This document shows, in pieces, positions 1 through 6,673 of a DNA stretch of 13,982 bases (positions within the stretch are counted from its first letter, which is position 1; each line of letters begins with the position of its first letter). The notes beneath the pieces were generated by a model. It made no database searches. It saw only the letters and a program-made list of their open reading frames with translations, and was not told the DNA's origin. Both the position numbers and the translations under genes were made by a program. This stretch comes from JAGOME01 sp039812375 (GTDB lineage: Bacteria > Actinomycetota > Actinomycetes > Actinomycetales > Dermatophilaceae): positions 1 to 13,982 of the forward strand of contig JBDIAO010000075.1 in assembly GCA_039812375.1 (NCBI GenBank). The letters run 5' to 3'.

Positions 1-134
1 CTCCTGGTCCGGCGCACCCCCTTGGCGACGGCACGCAGTTTGCCCTGACGCAGACCGAGCACGGTGACGATCCGGTCGGCCTCGCCGAGCTTGTGCGTGC
101 GCAAGACGATGGCCTCGTCGCGGTAGAGAGGCAC
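1..134 (-). CDS. recO: DNA repair protein RecO, N-terminal 44 residues (truncated by window edge)
   Basis: The minus strand read from a GTG at 134-132 gives MPLYRDEAIVLRTHKLGEAD, continuing through RIVTVL to a basic AVAKGVRRTR at the window edge. This is the characteristic opening of bacterial RecO (Y-R-D-E-A-I-V-L-R-T and L-G-E-A-D-R-I, then a basic V-A-K-G-V-R-R segment), the N-terminal OB fold. RecO works in the cytosolic RecFOR pathway, loading RecA onto SSB-coated single-stranded DNA and annealing strands. A GGAGAA ribosome-binding sequence lies at 150-145, 10 bases before the GTG and inside the end of the preceding acyltransferase gene. Only 5 bases separate the acyltransferase stop (142-140) from this start, so the two are probably co-transcribed. 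The rest of the gene lies beyond base 1. Identification rests on motif recognition of a short fragment but is quite distinctive. Confidence 0.88.
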   Translation of the reverse strand, partial: MPLYRDEAIVLRTHKLGEADRIVTVLGLRQGKLRAVAKGVRRTR

Positions 135-139
135 GTGGT

Positions 140-1633
140 TCAGGTTCTCCGCTGGCGCCGCCGGACCGCGGGCCTGGTGGCGACGGCGGCGAGGAGCAGG
201 TCGAGCTCGGTGTGCAGGTGGGTGACGAGGTCATCGAGGTCGGGGGCGATCTCGCGGGCGGCGATGATCCCGAAGTGCAAGCCTCCGTTGTATCCGACGA
301 GCGTGATGTTCAGGCCCATCCCGTCACTGACCACGGACACCGGGTAGTGCGCGAGCAGCTTGGCCCCAGCGAGGTAGACCGGGATCGGCGGTCCGGGGAC
401 GTTGGAGATGACCGTGTTGAAGGCGGGGATCCGGTTGAGGACGTGACTGGCGAAGATCATCCGGGCAACCCGGGTGGTGAACGCCGGCGGAGCGAAGTCG
501 GTGACGTCGTCGACGAGACCCTGCGGGATCGCCGCCTGTTGGGCCTTGGCGACCTGGGTGACCGCCTGGGCGGTGCGCAGCCGTTGCACTGGGTCGGACA
601 GGTGGGTGGGCACGCCCGCAAGCATCGCCGAGACCTGATTGCCCTCGAAGTCCGGCGTCGACGTCCGGATCGACACCGGGATCATCGCAACGAGGGGGCC
701 CTCGGGCAGAGCGTCGTGGGCGATGAGCCAACGGCGCAGAGCTCCGGCACACAGCGCGATGACGACGTCGTTGACCGACGTGCCGAAGTGGTTCTTGACT
801 GCCTTGACCTCCTCCAGCGACAACGTGCCGTAGGCAAACCGGCGGTGCGGGGAGATGTCGACATTAAACGGAGTGCGTGGGGCGACCAGCGGGGTTCCTG
901 GATCGATCACCGAGCCGTCGGCGATGCCCCGGCCCACTCCCAGGACTGAGGCCGCGACCGGGCCCAGGACTTCGCCGACGACCGGGGCCAGCGCCGGGAC
1001 GGCTGACGGGATGACCCGCAGCGCCTCAGTGAGGAGCTTGGTCGCCTGGAACGGCCGGACGATGAGCCGTGCTGCGGCCTCCACCCCGAGCCAGGCACGG
1101 TTCGGCGGCGGGGACGGGCACCAGGGTTCGTCAGCCGGCTCGTCCGGGGGCGTGGGCGTGAGGTCGAAGAGCGCGGTGAGCATCTCGGCACCGCTGACCC
1201 CGTCGATGGCAGCGTGATGGACCTTGGTGTAGACCGCGACGAGGTCCCTCTCCAACCCGCTGATCACGTAGACCTCCCACAGTGGGCGGGCCCGGTCCAG
1301 TGGGCGAGCGTGGATCCGAGCCACCTGCTCGGCGAGCTGGTCCCGACTGCCCGGGCTGGGCAGTGCAAGTTCGCGGACGTGGTAGCCGATGTCGAAGTGC
1401 TCGTCGTCGACCCAGACGGGCTGGTCGATCCCGAAGGGGATGCTCATGAGGTGTTGCCGCAGCACCGGGATCCGACCGATCCTGGTCTCGTAGAGCCGGG
1501 TGACCCGGGCCAGGTCGAGTGGCTCGGGTGCAGTGGCCGGGTCGAGGATGGAGACCGACCCGACATGCCCGGTGGAGGTCGGGGTCTCCAGGGCGAGAAA
1601 AGCGGCGTCGAGGCCGGACAGGCGGCGGCTCAT
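140..1633 (-). CDS. WS/DGAT-family acyltransferase (wax ester synthase / diacylglycerol acyltransferase)
   Basis: The 497-residue product matches the usual length of bacterial WS/DGAT proteins. The N-terminus MSRRLSGLDAAFLALETPT is typical of the family. The catalytic HHxxxDG motif is present as HHAAIDG (His139, His140, Asp144, Gly145). Further family signatures follow: NDVVIALCAGALRRWL in the middle and SNVPGPPIPVYLAGAKL toward the C-terminus. Such enzymes transfer an acyl group from acyl-CoA to diacylglycerol or to a fatty alcohol, making storage triacylglycerol or wax ester at the inner face of the membrane; which acceptor is used cannot be read from the sequence. The ATG (1633-1631) overlaps the TGA of the hydrolase (1632-1630) and has no clear ribosome-binding site, so translation is probably coupled to the hydrolase. 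A short basic tail (RRRQRRT) ends the protein. Confidence 0.92.
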   Translation of the reverse strand: MSRRLSGLDAAFLALETPTSTGHVGSVSILDPATAPEPLDLARVTRLYETRIGRIPVLRQHLMSIPFGIDQPVWVDDEHFDIGYHVRELALPSPGSRDQLAEQVARIHARPLDRARPLWEVYVISGLERDLVAVYTKVHHAAIDGVSGAEMLTALFDLTPTPPDEPADEPWCPSPPPNRAWLGVEAAARLIVRPFQATKLLTEALRVIPSAVPALAPVVGEVLGPVAASVLGVGRGIADGSVIDPGTPLVAPRTPFNVDISPHRRFAYGTLSLEEVKAVKNHFGTSVNDVVIALCAGALRRWLIAHDALPEGPLVAMIPVSIRTSTPDFEGNQVSAMLAGVPTHLSDPVQRLRTAQAVTQVAKAQQAAIPQGLVDDVTDFAPPAFTTRVARMIFASHVLNRIPAFNTVISNVPGPPIPVYLAGAKLLAHYPVSVVSDGMGLNITLVGYNGGLHFGIIAAREIAPDLDDLVTHLHTELDLLLAAVATRPAVRRRQRRT

Positions 1634-2565
1634 GGGCGAAGCCAGCTTTCGACGAGGTCGACGAAGTCCTCGGGGACCTCGAGCTGTGGCGTGTGGCCGA
1701 CGCCGGGAAGCTCGGCATACGCCCAGTGCGGATGCCGCCGGGCTGCGGCCCGTGCTGCACTGACGTCCACGAGGCGGTCCTTGTCACCGTGGACAAGCAG
1801 GACCGGGGCGGTGATCCCGTCGAGCATGCGTTGGTAGGAGGGTCGTCGGGCCAGCGTCCGCAGCAGGGAGCGAGCCGCGAGCATGAACGAGTGGTCCACA
1901 TCCCCCATGCCCGCCCCGGGGTCCAACCGGGTCCGGGTCAACTCGACCGCTTGGGTGATCAGCTCCGGGCGGACCCGGCCGGCGTCTGCGAAGCAGAGGT
2001 CGATGACCTGCCGGGCAGCCACCTCCGGGTCGACGCGGTGGCGCACTCGGCGCAGCGCAGCCTCCCCGGCACCGGGAACGGAGAACAGGGCGAACTGCGC
2101 CGCGACGGCCTTGTCGAGCCCGATCCGGGCCAGTGGTAGTGCCGGGTCGACAAGGACGAGGCGGCGCGCCAGGTCGGGCCGTCGACTGGCGACCATGGCG
2201 CTGATCATCCCGCCCATGGAGTTGCCGATCAGGACGACAGGTGCGCCGATGACCTGTTCGCTGAAGTGGGCGACGAGCAATGCATTGGAGAGCACCTTGC
2301 TGTCCCCGTGCGGATGTCCCGGAGACAGACCGAACCCGCGCAGGTCGAGCGCATACACCTCGCGCCCGGTGGCGAGCGCCGGCGCGACGAGGGTCCAGTT
2401 CAGGTGGGAGCCACCCAAGCCGTGGACCAGGAGAAGCGGGTCCTGCGTGACCTCGCCGTGACTGTCCCAGCGCACCCAGTGCACCGGTCCCCCGTCGAGC
2501 TCGGTGACAAACCCTCGGGCTCCGGTATTGCCCGCGATGGTCCACGGGGCGCTGGTCGTCGTCAT
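1630..2565 (-). CDS. Alpha/beta-fold hydrolase
   Basis: The open frame extends to 2853, but the best start is the ATG at 2565-2563, preceded by AGAAGGA (2576-2570) with a 4-base spacer. The upstream translation is Arg-rich and unlike a protein N-terminus. From this start the product is 311 residues, normal for the family. Visible motifs in order: HGLGGSHLNW at 48-57 (oxyanion loop), nucleophile elbow GNSMGG with Ser116, acid in HGDKDRL (Asp263 the likely catalytic Asp), and GVGHTP with His291. The fold and triad show a cytosolic serine hydrolase (no signal peptide), probably an esterase, lipase-like or C-C hydrolase; the substrate cannot be inferred from the motifs. Translational coupling to the WS/DGAT acyltransferase suggests a lipid or acyl-ester role, which is an inference. 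The gene is transcribed divergently from the SARP-like regulator. Confidence 0.88.
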   Translation of the reverse strand: MTTTSAPWTIAGNTGARGFVTELDGGPVHWVRWDSHGEVTQDPLLLVHGLGGSHLNWTLVAPALATGREVYALDLRGFGLSPGHPHGDSKVLSNALLVAHFSEQVIGAPVVLIGNSMGGMISAMVASRRPDLARRLVLVDPALPLARIGLDKAVAAQFALFSVPGAGEAALRRVRHRVDPEVAARQVIDLCFADAGRVRPELITQAVELTRTRLDPGAGMGDVDHSFMLAARSLLRTLARRPSYQRMLDGITAPVLLVHGDKDRLVDVSAARAAARRHPHWAYAELPGVGHTPQLEVPEDFVDLVESWLRP

Positions 2566-2569
2566 GATG

Positions 2570-2576
2570 TCCTTCT
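2570..2576 (-). promoter_or_regulatory. Ribosome-binding site deciding the hydrolase start
   Basis: On the minus strand AGAAGGA lies 4 bases before the ATG at 2565-2563. It is the reason for choosing this start over the ORF-extending ATG at 2853, which would add 96 residues of unconvincing, Arg-rich sequence crossing the repeated putative operator region. Confidence 0.65.
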
Positions 2577-2632
2577 GCTCAGGCACATCGCTATTCTCGC
2601 CCCGCCAGCTGACAGCGTCGAGACTGGTGCGC

Positions 2633-2672
2633 GTCGAACGCCAACGTCCATGTATGTCGAACGTCAACGTCC
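2633..2672. repeat. Two 17-bp direct repeats, candidate regulator binding site
   Basis: GTCGAACGCCAACGTCC at 2633-2649 and GTCGAACGTCAACGTCC at 2656-2672 differ at one base and have a 23-bp start-to-start period, about two helical turns. Each copy contains two tandem hexamers (AACGCC 2637-2642, AACGTC 2643-2648; AACGTC 2660-2665 and 2666-2671). SARP-family regulators are known to bind short direct repeats on one face of the helix, so these are the best candidate operator for the adjacent regulator. That assignment is inference. The exact spacing differs from the classic 11-bp heptamer period. Confidence 0.5.
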
Positions 2673-2684
2673 GGATATCTGGAC
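2669..2684. promoter_or_regulatory. Imperfect 16-bp palindrome in the divergent promoter region
   Basis: GTCCGGATATCTGGAC reads as its own reverse complement except for one mismatched pair (positions 5 and 12 of the site). It begins inside the second direct repeat and is followed 4 bases later by the perfect palindrome CATACGTATG. Such a site could bind a dimeric regulator, but nothing in the window identifies which one. Confidence 0.3.
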
Positions 2685-2908
2685 GACACATACGTATGGC
2701 GCACGCCGAAGTTCCGGGTCGCCGGCGTCCGATGAACTGCGCCAAGATTCTGAGTATTTGGTGGACACCCCCGTTGGGCTGCCGTACGAGAACGTGACGG
2801 AGGCGTGATCGCCCTTGACACGTGGCTGGCAGAGGCAGAGAGTGGGAGACCACTGGAAAGTAAGAGAGTGTTAAAGCATGCCCGCAGGGTGAGTCAAGGG
2901 GGCGTTCT

Positions 2909-3745
2909 TTGGAACGAAGTCCGCAGAAGGTGTCTCAGGAGCACGACCGCCCCTGGCGGTTGAGTCTCTTCGACCAATGGAGCCTGTCGCGTGGTTCGGC
3001 TGCTGTGCATCTGCCGCGGCGGGAACAGCGACTGCTGGCATTCCTGGCCATCTCACCTCCTCGGCCCCGGGTCGTGGTCGCTGGAGAGCTGTGGCCCGAC
3101 AGCAACGACGCGCACGCCTTGTCGAACCTGCGCTCGGCCCTGCTCCGAGTGCGTCATGAGGCGCCAGGCCTGCTGGGTGACCACGGCGACGCGCTAGGTC
3201 TGCACGAGCACACCCAGGTCGACCTGACGGAGAAGCTGCAGGCTGCCCGTGGTCCTGGTGATCCGTTGGCGCGCGCAGCAACCCTGTTGCCCTGCGGGGA
3301 ACTTCTTCCCGGATGGTACGACGACTGGGTGGTGTCCTTCCGTGAACGGATGCGACACAAGCTGATCGGGGCCTTCGACGCCCTGGCGGAGGAGTTGCTC
3401 CAGTGCGGGGAGTCGCGGTTGGCGCTGGAACTCGCCGAGTGCTCCGCCGAGCATGACCCGTTCCGGGAGACCTCCCATCGGATCTTGGCGATGATCCACC
3501 TCGATCGCGGAGACAAGGTTGAGGCGTTCCGGACGTATCAGAGCTTCCGCAGACGCTCCATAGAGGAGTTCGGGATGGCACCGACCGAGCAGTTCGAGGA
3601 CATCGTGGCGGACCTACTCTCCGAACGCAGGTCTCGCCGCCGAGCAGCACCCGCACGGGTCCCGGTCGCCCGCGACAAGGCCCCCCTGCCGCCGCTGCCC
3701 CTGCCCGTCCCGCCACAGCACCACACCCCCCGCTCTGCGTCGTAG
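2909..3745 (+). CDS. SARP/BTAD-type transcriptional regulator
   Basis: The product is 278 residues. Residues about 17-107 have the look of an OmpR-type winged helix as found in SARPs, with the VVVAGELWPDSNDAHALSNL segment (LWP then a basic helix NLRSALLRVR) typical of the family. Residues about 112-238 form the all-helical bacterial transcriptional activation domain (AATLLPCGELLPGWYDDWV, later HRILAMIHLDRGDKVEAFRT). The tail from about 240 is Arg/Pro-rich. It lacks the NB-ARC and TPR regions of large AfsR-type proteins, so it is a small stand-alone SARP. The start is TTG at 2909-2911, supported by AAGGGGG at 2896-2902 with a 6-base spacer; a GTG eight codons in is the alternative. It is divergent from the hydrolase operon and lies upstream, same strand, of the exopolysaccharide genes, which it may control; that link is inferred from position. 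Confidence 0.82.
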   Translation: MERSPQKVSQEHDRPWRLSLFDQWSLSRGSAAVHLPRREQRLLAFLAISPPRPRVVVAGELWPDSNDAHALSNLRSALLRVRHEAPGLLGDHGDALGLHEHTQVDLTEKLQAARGPGDPLARAATLLPCGELLPGWYDDWVVSFRERMRHKLIGAFDALAEELLQCGESRLALELAECSAEHDPFRETSHRILAMIHLDRGDKVEAFRTYQSFRRRSIEEFGMAPTEQFEDIVADLLSERRSRRRAAPARVPVARDKAPLPPLPLPVPPQHHTPRSAS

Positions 3746-4207
3746 ATCGTCATCGAGAACGAGGGTTAGCCAGGCTCGGTGTGCGGCGCCCTTCTCCTGA
3801 CGGGTTCACTCAGTTGGACAAGGAGTGTTGAGCGTCAGGTTGCTTGACGGTGTGACCGTCGTCCTCGGTGCTGAGGATCTGTCCCGTGTGGGGTCCTGAC
3901 CGGCGTCCTCAATATGACGCGCGACAGGGCTGATCGGCTGGCTACGGGCGGCCGAACCCGGCCACGCGCACTGGCTCCACCGACAGGGGGCCGAGGCCGC
4001 CGCCTCGAGCGAGCGAGGCCGACTCGACAAGGCCGGACTGGACGCGGACGCGGCCGGGATCGTAGCCGGTGCCTGGATCTCGGGTCATCGGGCGACCGGC
4101 GGTCTTGGGCGACCGGGAGGTCTGGGCGGCCTTGAGTCGGGACAGTAACGGCGTGGTCGCTGTGGCGTCACGGCACCGCCGCGTCGCGTCTGACGCAATG
4201 TCCACCC
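3746..4207. other. 462-base gap before the exopolysaccharide operon
   Basis: No intact gene is supported here. The gap contains a broken coding-like stretch (3828-4148). Several short hairpins lie in or near it: GACGGT/ACCGTC around a 3-base loop at 3846-3860, TCCTC/GAGGA around a 6-base loop at 3862-3877, and GCGTC/GACGC at 4186-4196 just before the deacetylase start. None is followed by a T-tract, so none is called a terminator. I see no convincing promoter or known riboswitch consensus, although the operon promoter must lie here or further upstream. Confidence 0.5.
3828..4148 (+). pseudogene. Possible relic of a small protein gene with two in-frame stops
   Basis: From TTG at 3828, preceded by AAGGAG (3820-3825), the frame reads LSVRLLDGVTVVLGAEDLSR, then VGS and TGA at 3897-3899. 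After a second in-frame TGA (3915-3917) the same frame stays open to TAA at 4146-4148. It gives a protein-like, mostly helical stretch including GLIGWLRAAEPGHAHWLHRQ and RLDKAGLDADAAGIVAGAWI, with mostly G or C at third positions. The last 20 or so residues turn Gly-rich and look degraded. I do not recognise the family. It may be a decayed gene, or chance open frame in GC-rich DNA; the Shine-Dalgarno-like start and the good codon bias make decay somewhat more attractive. Confidence 0.3.
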
Positions 4208-6673
4208 ATGAGGAAGACTCAGGCACTGATCCGAGCCCAGTTTGTCATCGCAGCGCTTGCCAGCGCCCTCCTCCTCCTTGGAGTCTCGCCCGGGGTCGCT
4301 GCCCCGCGGCAACGTCCCACCCCCCCGCGGGTCGTCGGCCAGGGCGCAGTCGCCGCCCAACCTGCGCTCGGGACGATGCAGCCACTCCCCAACGTGAAGG
4401 GCCGAGCACCCATCCCGGTCCGCACTCCTTCCCCGGCAAGAGCGCCCAGCAAGACCCCGCCACCCCAGACCTCCCGCACGGCAGCCCAACTACCCCTGGC
4501 CACCAGCACGGCTGCTACGGCCTCCCTAGCCACCAGCACAGTGGCTGGCGCCCCCCAGGTTGCCGCCTTCAGCTCGACACCGACAGACAGCCCCACCCCC
4601 TCAGACAGCCCCACGCCCACAGACAGCCCCACGCCCACAGACAGCCCGACACCGACGCCTAGCCCCACGACGACGCCGACCCCCACCACCAGCCCAAGCC
4701 CAACACCGACGCCTAGCCCCACAGCGACGCCTAGCCCCACACCGACGCCCAGCCCCACACCGACACCAAGCCCCACACCGACGCCCAGCCCCACACTGAC
4801 TCCAGGGCAACAGAAGGTCACGCTGCGCGCCCTCGTCATCGCGACGGACAGCTCCGACTTCGGAGTAGCCACCTGGCGAGCCACCCTCGACCGCGCCGGT
4901 GCGGCATACGACGTCATGTATTCGAACACCACACCCCTGACCTCCAGCCAACTCGTCGACAGCAACGGAGTCGGCCGTTACAACGCCATCCTGCTGACCA
5001 ACGCGCTGCTCCTGTCTCCCGACGGTAATGGTGGCTGGGCGAGCGACTTCGATGCCACCGAGTGGAACACCCTGTGGTCCTATGAGCGGGACTACGCGGT
5101 TCGTCAGGCCGTGCTCTATGCCAGCTATGGCACCTGGCCCGAGGACTACTGCCTCCGCGCCGGTAGCGAAGGCGGCGTCGGCGACACCACCGTGCCTGCG
5201 ACCCTGACCACGGGCGGAGCTGCGGTCTTCGACCAGCTCAAAGCCGGCGCCAAGATCCCCCTGCAGCAGTCCTGGGTCTACCGGAACACCCTCGCACCGG
5301 GATGCGGTGGCGTGCCTCTGCTCACGCTCAGTGACGGCTCGGTCGTCGGCGTCCGCTCGGTCTCTCCCGACGGTCGCGAGCGGGTCGCGCTGAGCTTCAC
5401 CTCGAACCAGTACCTCCTGCAGTCCGACCTGCTCGTGTACGGCCTGTTCCGCTGGGCCTCCCGCGGGATGTACCTGGGCGACCAGCGCCACTACCTCAAG
5501 GTCGACGTCGACGACTGGTTCAACTCCGCCGACATCCTCAATGCAGACGGGACCATGTCACCCACGCCGTACCAGGTCAGCGGCGCGGAGGTCTACAACC
5601 TCTCGCAGAAGGTCCTCGCCTTGCGATCCGCCAACCCGCTGGCCCGCAACTTCACCTTCTCCTTGGCCTACAACGGCGAAGGGCTGGACCTGACGACAGG
5701 GACCAAGTGCAGTCCGACCGGAGGGGTGGCCACCCTGTCCGCGACGAGCCGGTGCCTGCGCAACAACTTCGAGTGGATCAACCACACGTATACGCATGCC
5801 GACATGAACACCGCCGACCTCGCGTCGTCGCTGTCCGAGATCAACGACAACTTCACCGTCGGCACGACGGCCGGACTGAATCCCCAGCCGAAGATCGTCA
5901 AGACCGGTGAGTACTCCGGGCTCGGCACGTACTCGAACAATCCGGATGACGACGTGGATCCGCCGATCGACCACGGCCTGATGGCTTCGAACCCCAACCT
6001 GCTCACCGCTGCACAGCAACTGGGGGTGAAGTACCTGCACGGCAATATGTCCTTCCCCAGTCAGGTGCCGTCGTGCTTCAACTGCAACATTCCCCACCCG
6101 ATGGCGCCGAGCATCTCCATCGTGCCGGACTGGCCGACGAACATCGCCTACTTCAGTTCCACTCCGGAGCAGGAGACCTACTTCTACAACTGGTACTACG
6201 GCCCCAACGGAAAGTTCCCGTACTGGCCGGTCAACCAGACCTACGAGCAGGTCATCGCACACGAGAGCGACCAGGGCATGTCCCACGTGGCCACCGGGTC
6301 CATGTACACCCACACGATGCACATCGCCAACGTCCACAACTACGGCGCTGGTCGCACCCTGGCAATGGACTGGGTCCAAGCAGTGGTCAGCAAGTACTCG
6401 AGCTTCTACTCAGTGCCGCTGCTGACCCCCAGCTGGGCGGCGATGGCTGACCTCACGACGACATGGCGGACCCACTTCGCGACCAAGGACGCCGTCAGCG
6501 CCGTCTACGACCCGGTCACCAAGAAGATCTCTGTGACCAGCACCCAAGGCGGATCGGTCATCGTCTCGGGTACTACGGGTACGGGTTCCTCGGCCTATGG
6601 CACGTCGACCGCAACGACCCTCGCCGTCACCACCGGTAGCACCGTCACCGTGGCCGCGAAGCCGATGTCATGA
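4208..6673 (+). CDS. Secreted polysaccharide deacetylase, Agd3/PelA-deacetylase-like
   Basis: The product is 821 residues. Residues 1-32 are a Sec signal peptide (RKTQALIR, hydrophobic FVIAALASALLLLGV, cleavage after AA32). Residues 33-121 are Ala/Pro/Thr-rich, and 122-199 are an extreme Pro/Thr/Ser linker. From 203 a globular region begins (VTLRALVIATDSSDFGVATW) that resembles the N-terminal part of Agd3, the Aspergillus galactosaminogalactan deacetylase. The deacetylase core shows VDVDDWF (Asp433, Asp435, Asp436) and NHTYTH (His526, His530), the expected metal-binding Asp and HxxxH, plus a late MYTHTMH (699-705). The C-terminal about 60 residues are Thr/Ser/Val-rich, like a beta domain. Expected role: removing acetyl groups from N-acetylgalactosamine in an exported polymer. 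It opens the operon, and its TGA overlaps the PelF ATG. No clear ribosome-binding site precedes the ATG, but the signal peptide supports this start. Confidence 0.8.
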   Translation: MRKTQALIRAQFVIAALASALLLLGVSPGVAAPRQRPTPPRVVGQGAVAAQPALGTMQPLPNVKGRAPIPVRTPSPARAPSKTPPPQTSRTAAQLPLATSTAATASLATSTVAGAPQVAAFSSTPTDSPTPSDSPTPTDSPTPTDSPTPTPSPTTTPTPTTSPSPTPTPSPTATPSPTPTPSPTPTPSPTPTPSPTLTPGQQKVTLRALVIATDSSDFGVATWRATLDRAGAAYDVMYSNTTPLTSSQLVDSNGVGRYNAILLTNALLLSPDGNGGWASDFDATEWNTLWSYERDYAVRQAVLYASYGTWPEDYCLRAGSEGGVGDTTVPATLTTGGAAVFDQLKAGAKIPLQQSWVYRNTLAPGCGGVPLLTLSDGSVVGVRSVSPDGRERVALSFTSNQYLLQSDLLVYGLFRWASRGMYLGDQRHYLKVDVDDWFNSADILNADGTMSPTPYQVSGAEVYNLSQKVLALRSANPLARNFTFSLAYNGEGLDLTTGTKCSPTGGVATLSATSRCLRNNFEWINHTYTHADMNTADLASSLSEINDNFTVGTTAGLNPQPKIVKTGEYSGLGTYSNNPDDDVDPPIDHGLMASNPNLLTAAQQLGVKYLHGNMSFPSQVPSCFNCNIPHPMAPSISIVPDWPTNIAYFSSTPEQETYFYNWYYGPNGKFPYWPVNQTYEQVIAHESDQGMSHVATGSMYTHTMHIANVHNYGAGRTLAMDWVQAVVSKYSSFYSVPLLTPSWAAMADLTTTWRTHFATKDAVSAVYDPVTKKISVTSTQGGSVIVSGTTGTGSSAYGTSTATTLAVTTGSTVTVAAKPMS
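4571..4804 (+). repeat. Pro/Thr/Ser-coding low-complexity repeat (linker of the deacetylase)
   Basis: The DNA is a degenerate tandem repeat built from 18-base units such as CCCACGCCCACAGACAGC in the first third, then from units encoding PTPTPS. It encodes residues 122-199, alternating SPTPTD and TPTPSP. Such linkers extend catalytic domains away from the cell surface and are often O-glycosylated in actinobacteria (known for other secreted proteins, inferred here). All units are multiples of three, so copy-number change would alter linker length without frameshift. Confidence 0.85.

Larger units (their letters stand above)
2566..2908. other. Divergent intergenic control region, no gene
   Basis: These 343 bases separate the leftward hydrolase operon from the rightward regulator and contain no convincing protein. 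Base composition is visibly more AT-rich than the flanking genes around 2640-2700. The region holds a pair of direct repeats, a 16-bp imperfect palindrome, and a perfect 10-bp palindrome CATACGTATG at 2689-2698. A TTGACA at 2815-2820 matches a -35 box for the plus strand, but the sequence 17 bases downstream (GAGAGT, 2838-2843) is a poor -10 match, so that promoter is only tentative. I did not find a good -10/-35 pair for the leftward direction. Confidence 0.6.

Noticed and set aside
2815..2843. Confident sigma70-type promoter for the regulator at TTGACA
   Set aside because: The -35 is perfect but the -10 at 17-bp spacing (GAGAGT) matches only half the consensus, so it is mentioned only as tentative.
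2566..2853. N-terminal extension of the hydrolase to ATG 2853
   Set aside because: It would cross the repeat and palindrome region, adds non-conserved Arg-rich sequence, and ATG 2565 has AGAAGGA correctly placed.
2871..3716. 281-residue minus-strand open frame opposite the regulator
   Set aside because: Arg/Pro/Gly-rich shadow; the plus frame shows both wHTH and BTAD domains.
3846..3877. Two adjacent hairpins (GACGGT/ACCGTC and TCCTC/GAGGA) as a terminator for the regulator gene or as a riboswitch
   Set aside because: Stems are only 5-6 bp, no T-tract follows, and I could not match the region to the conserved core of c-di-GMP or other riboswitches. They fall in the coding-like relic.
4601..5491. 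Large minus-strand open frame opposite the deacetylase
   Set aside because: Low-complexity Gly/Val/Arg-rich product from the complement of the Pro/Thr repeat; no family features. The plus strand has a signal peptide and catalytic motifs.
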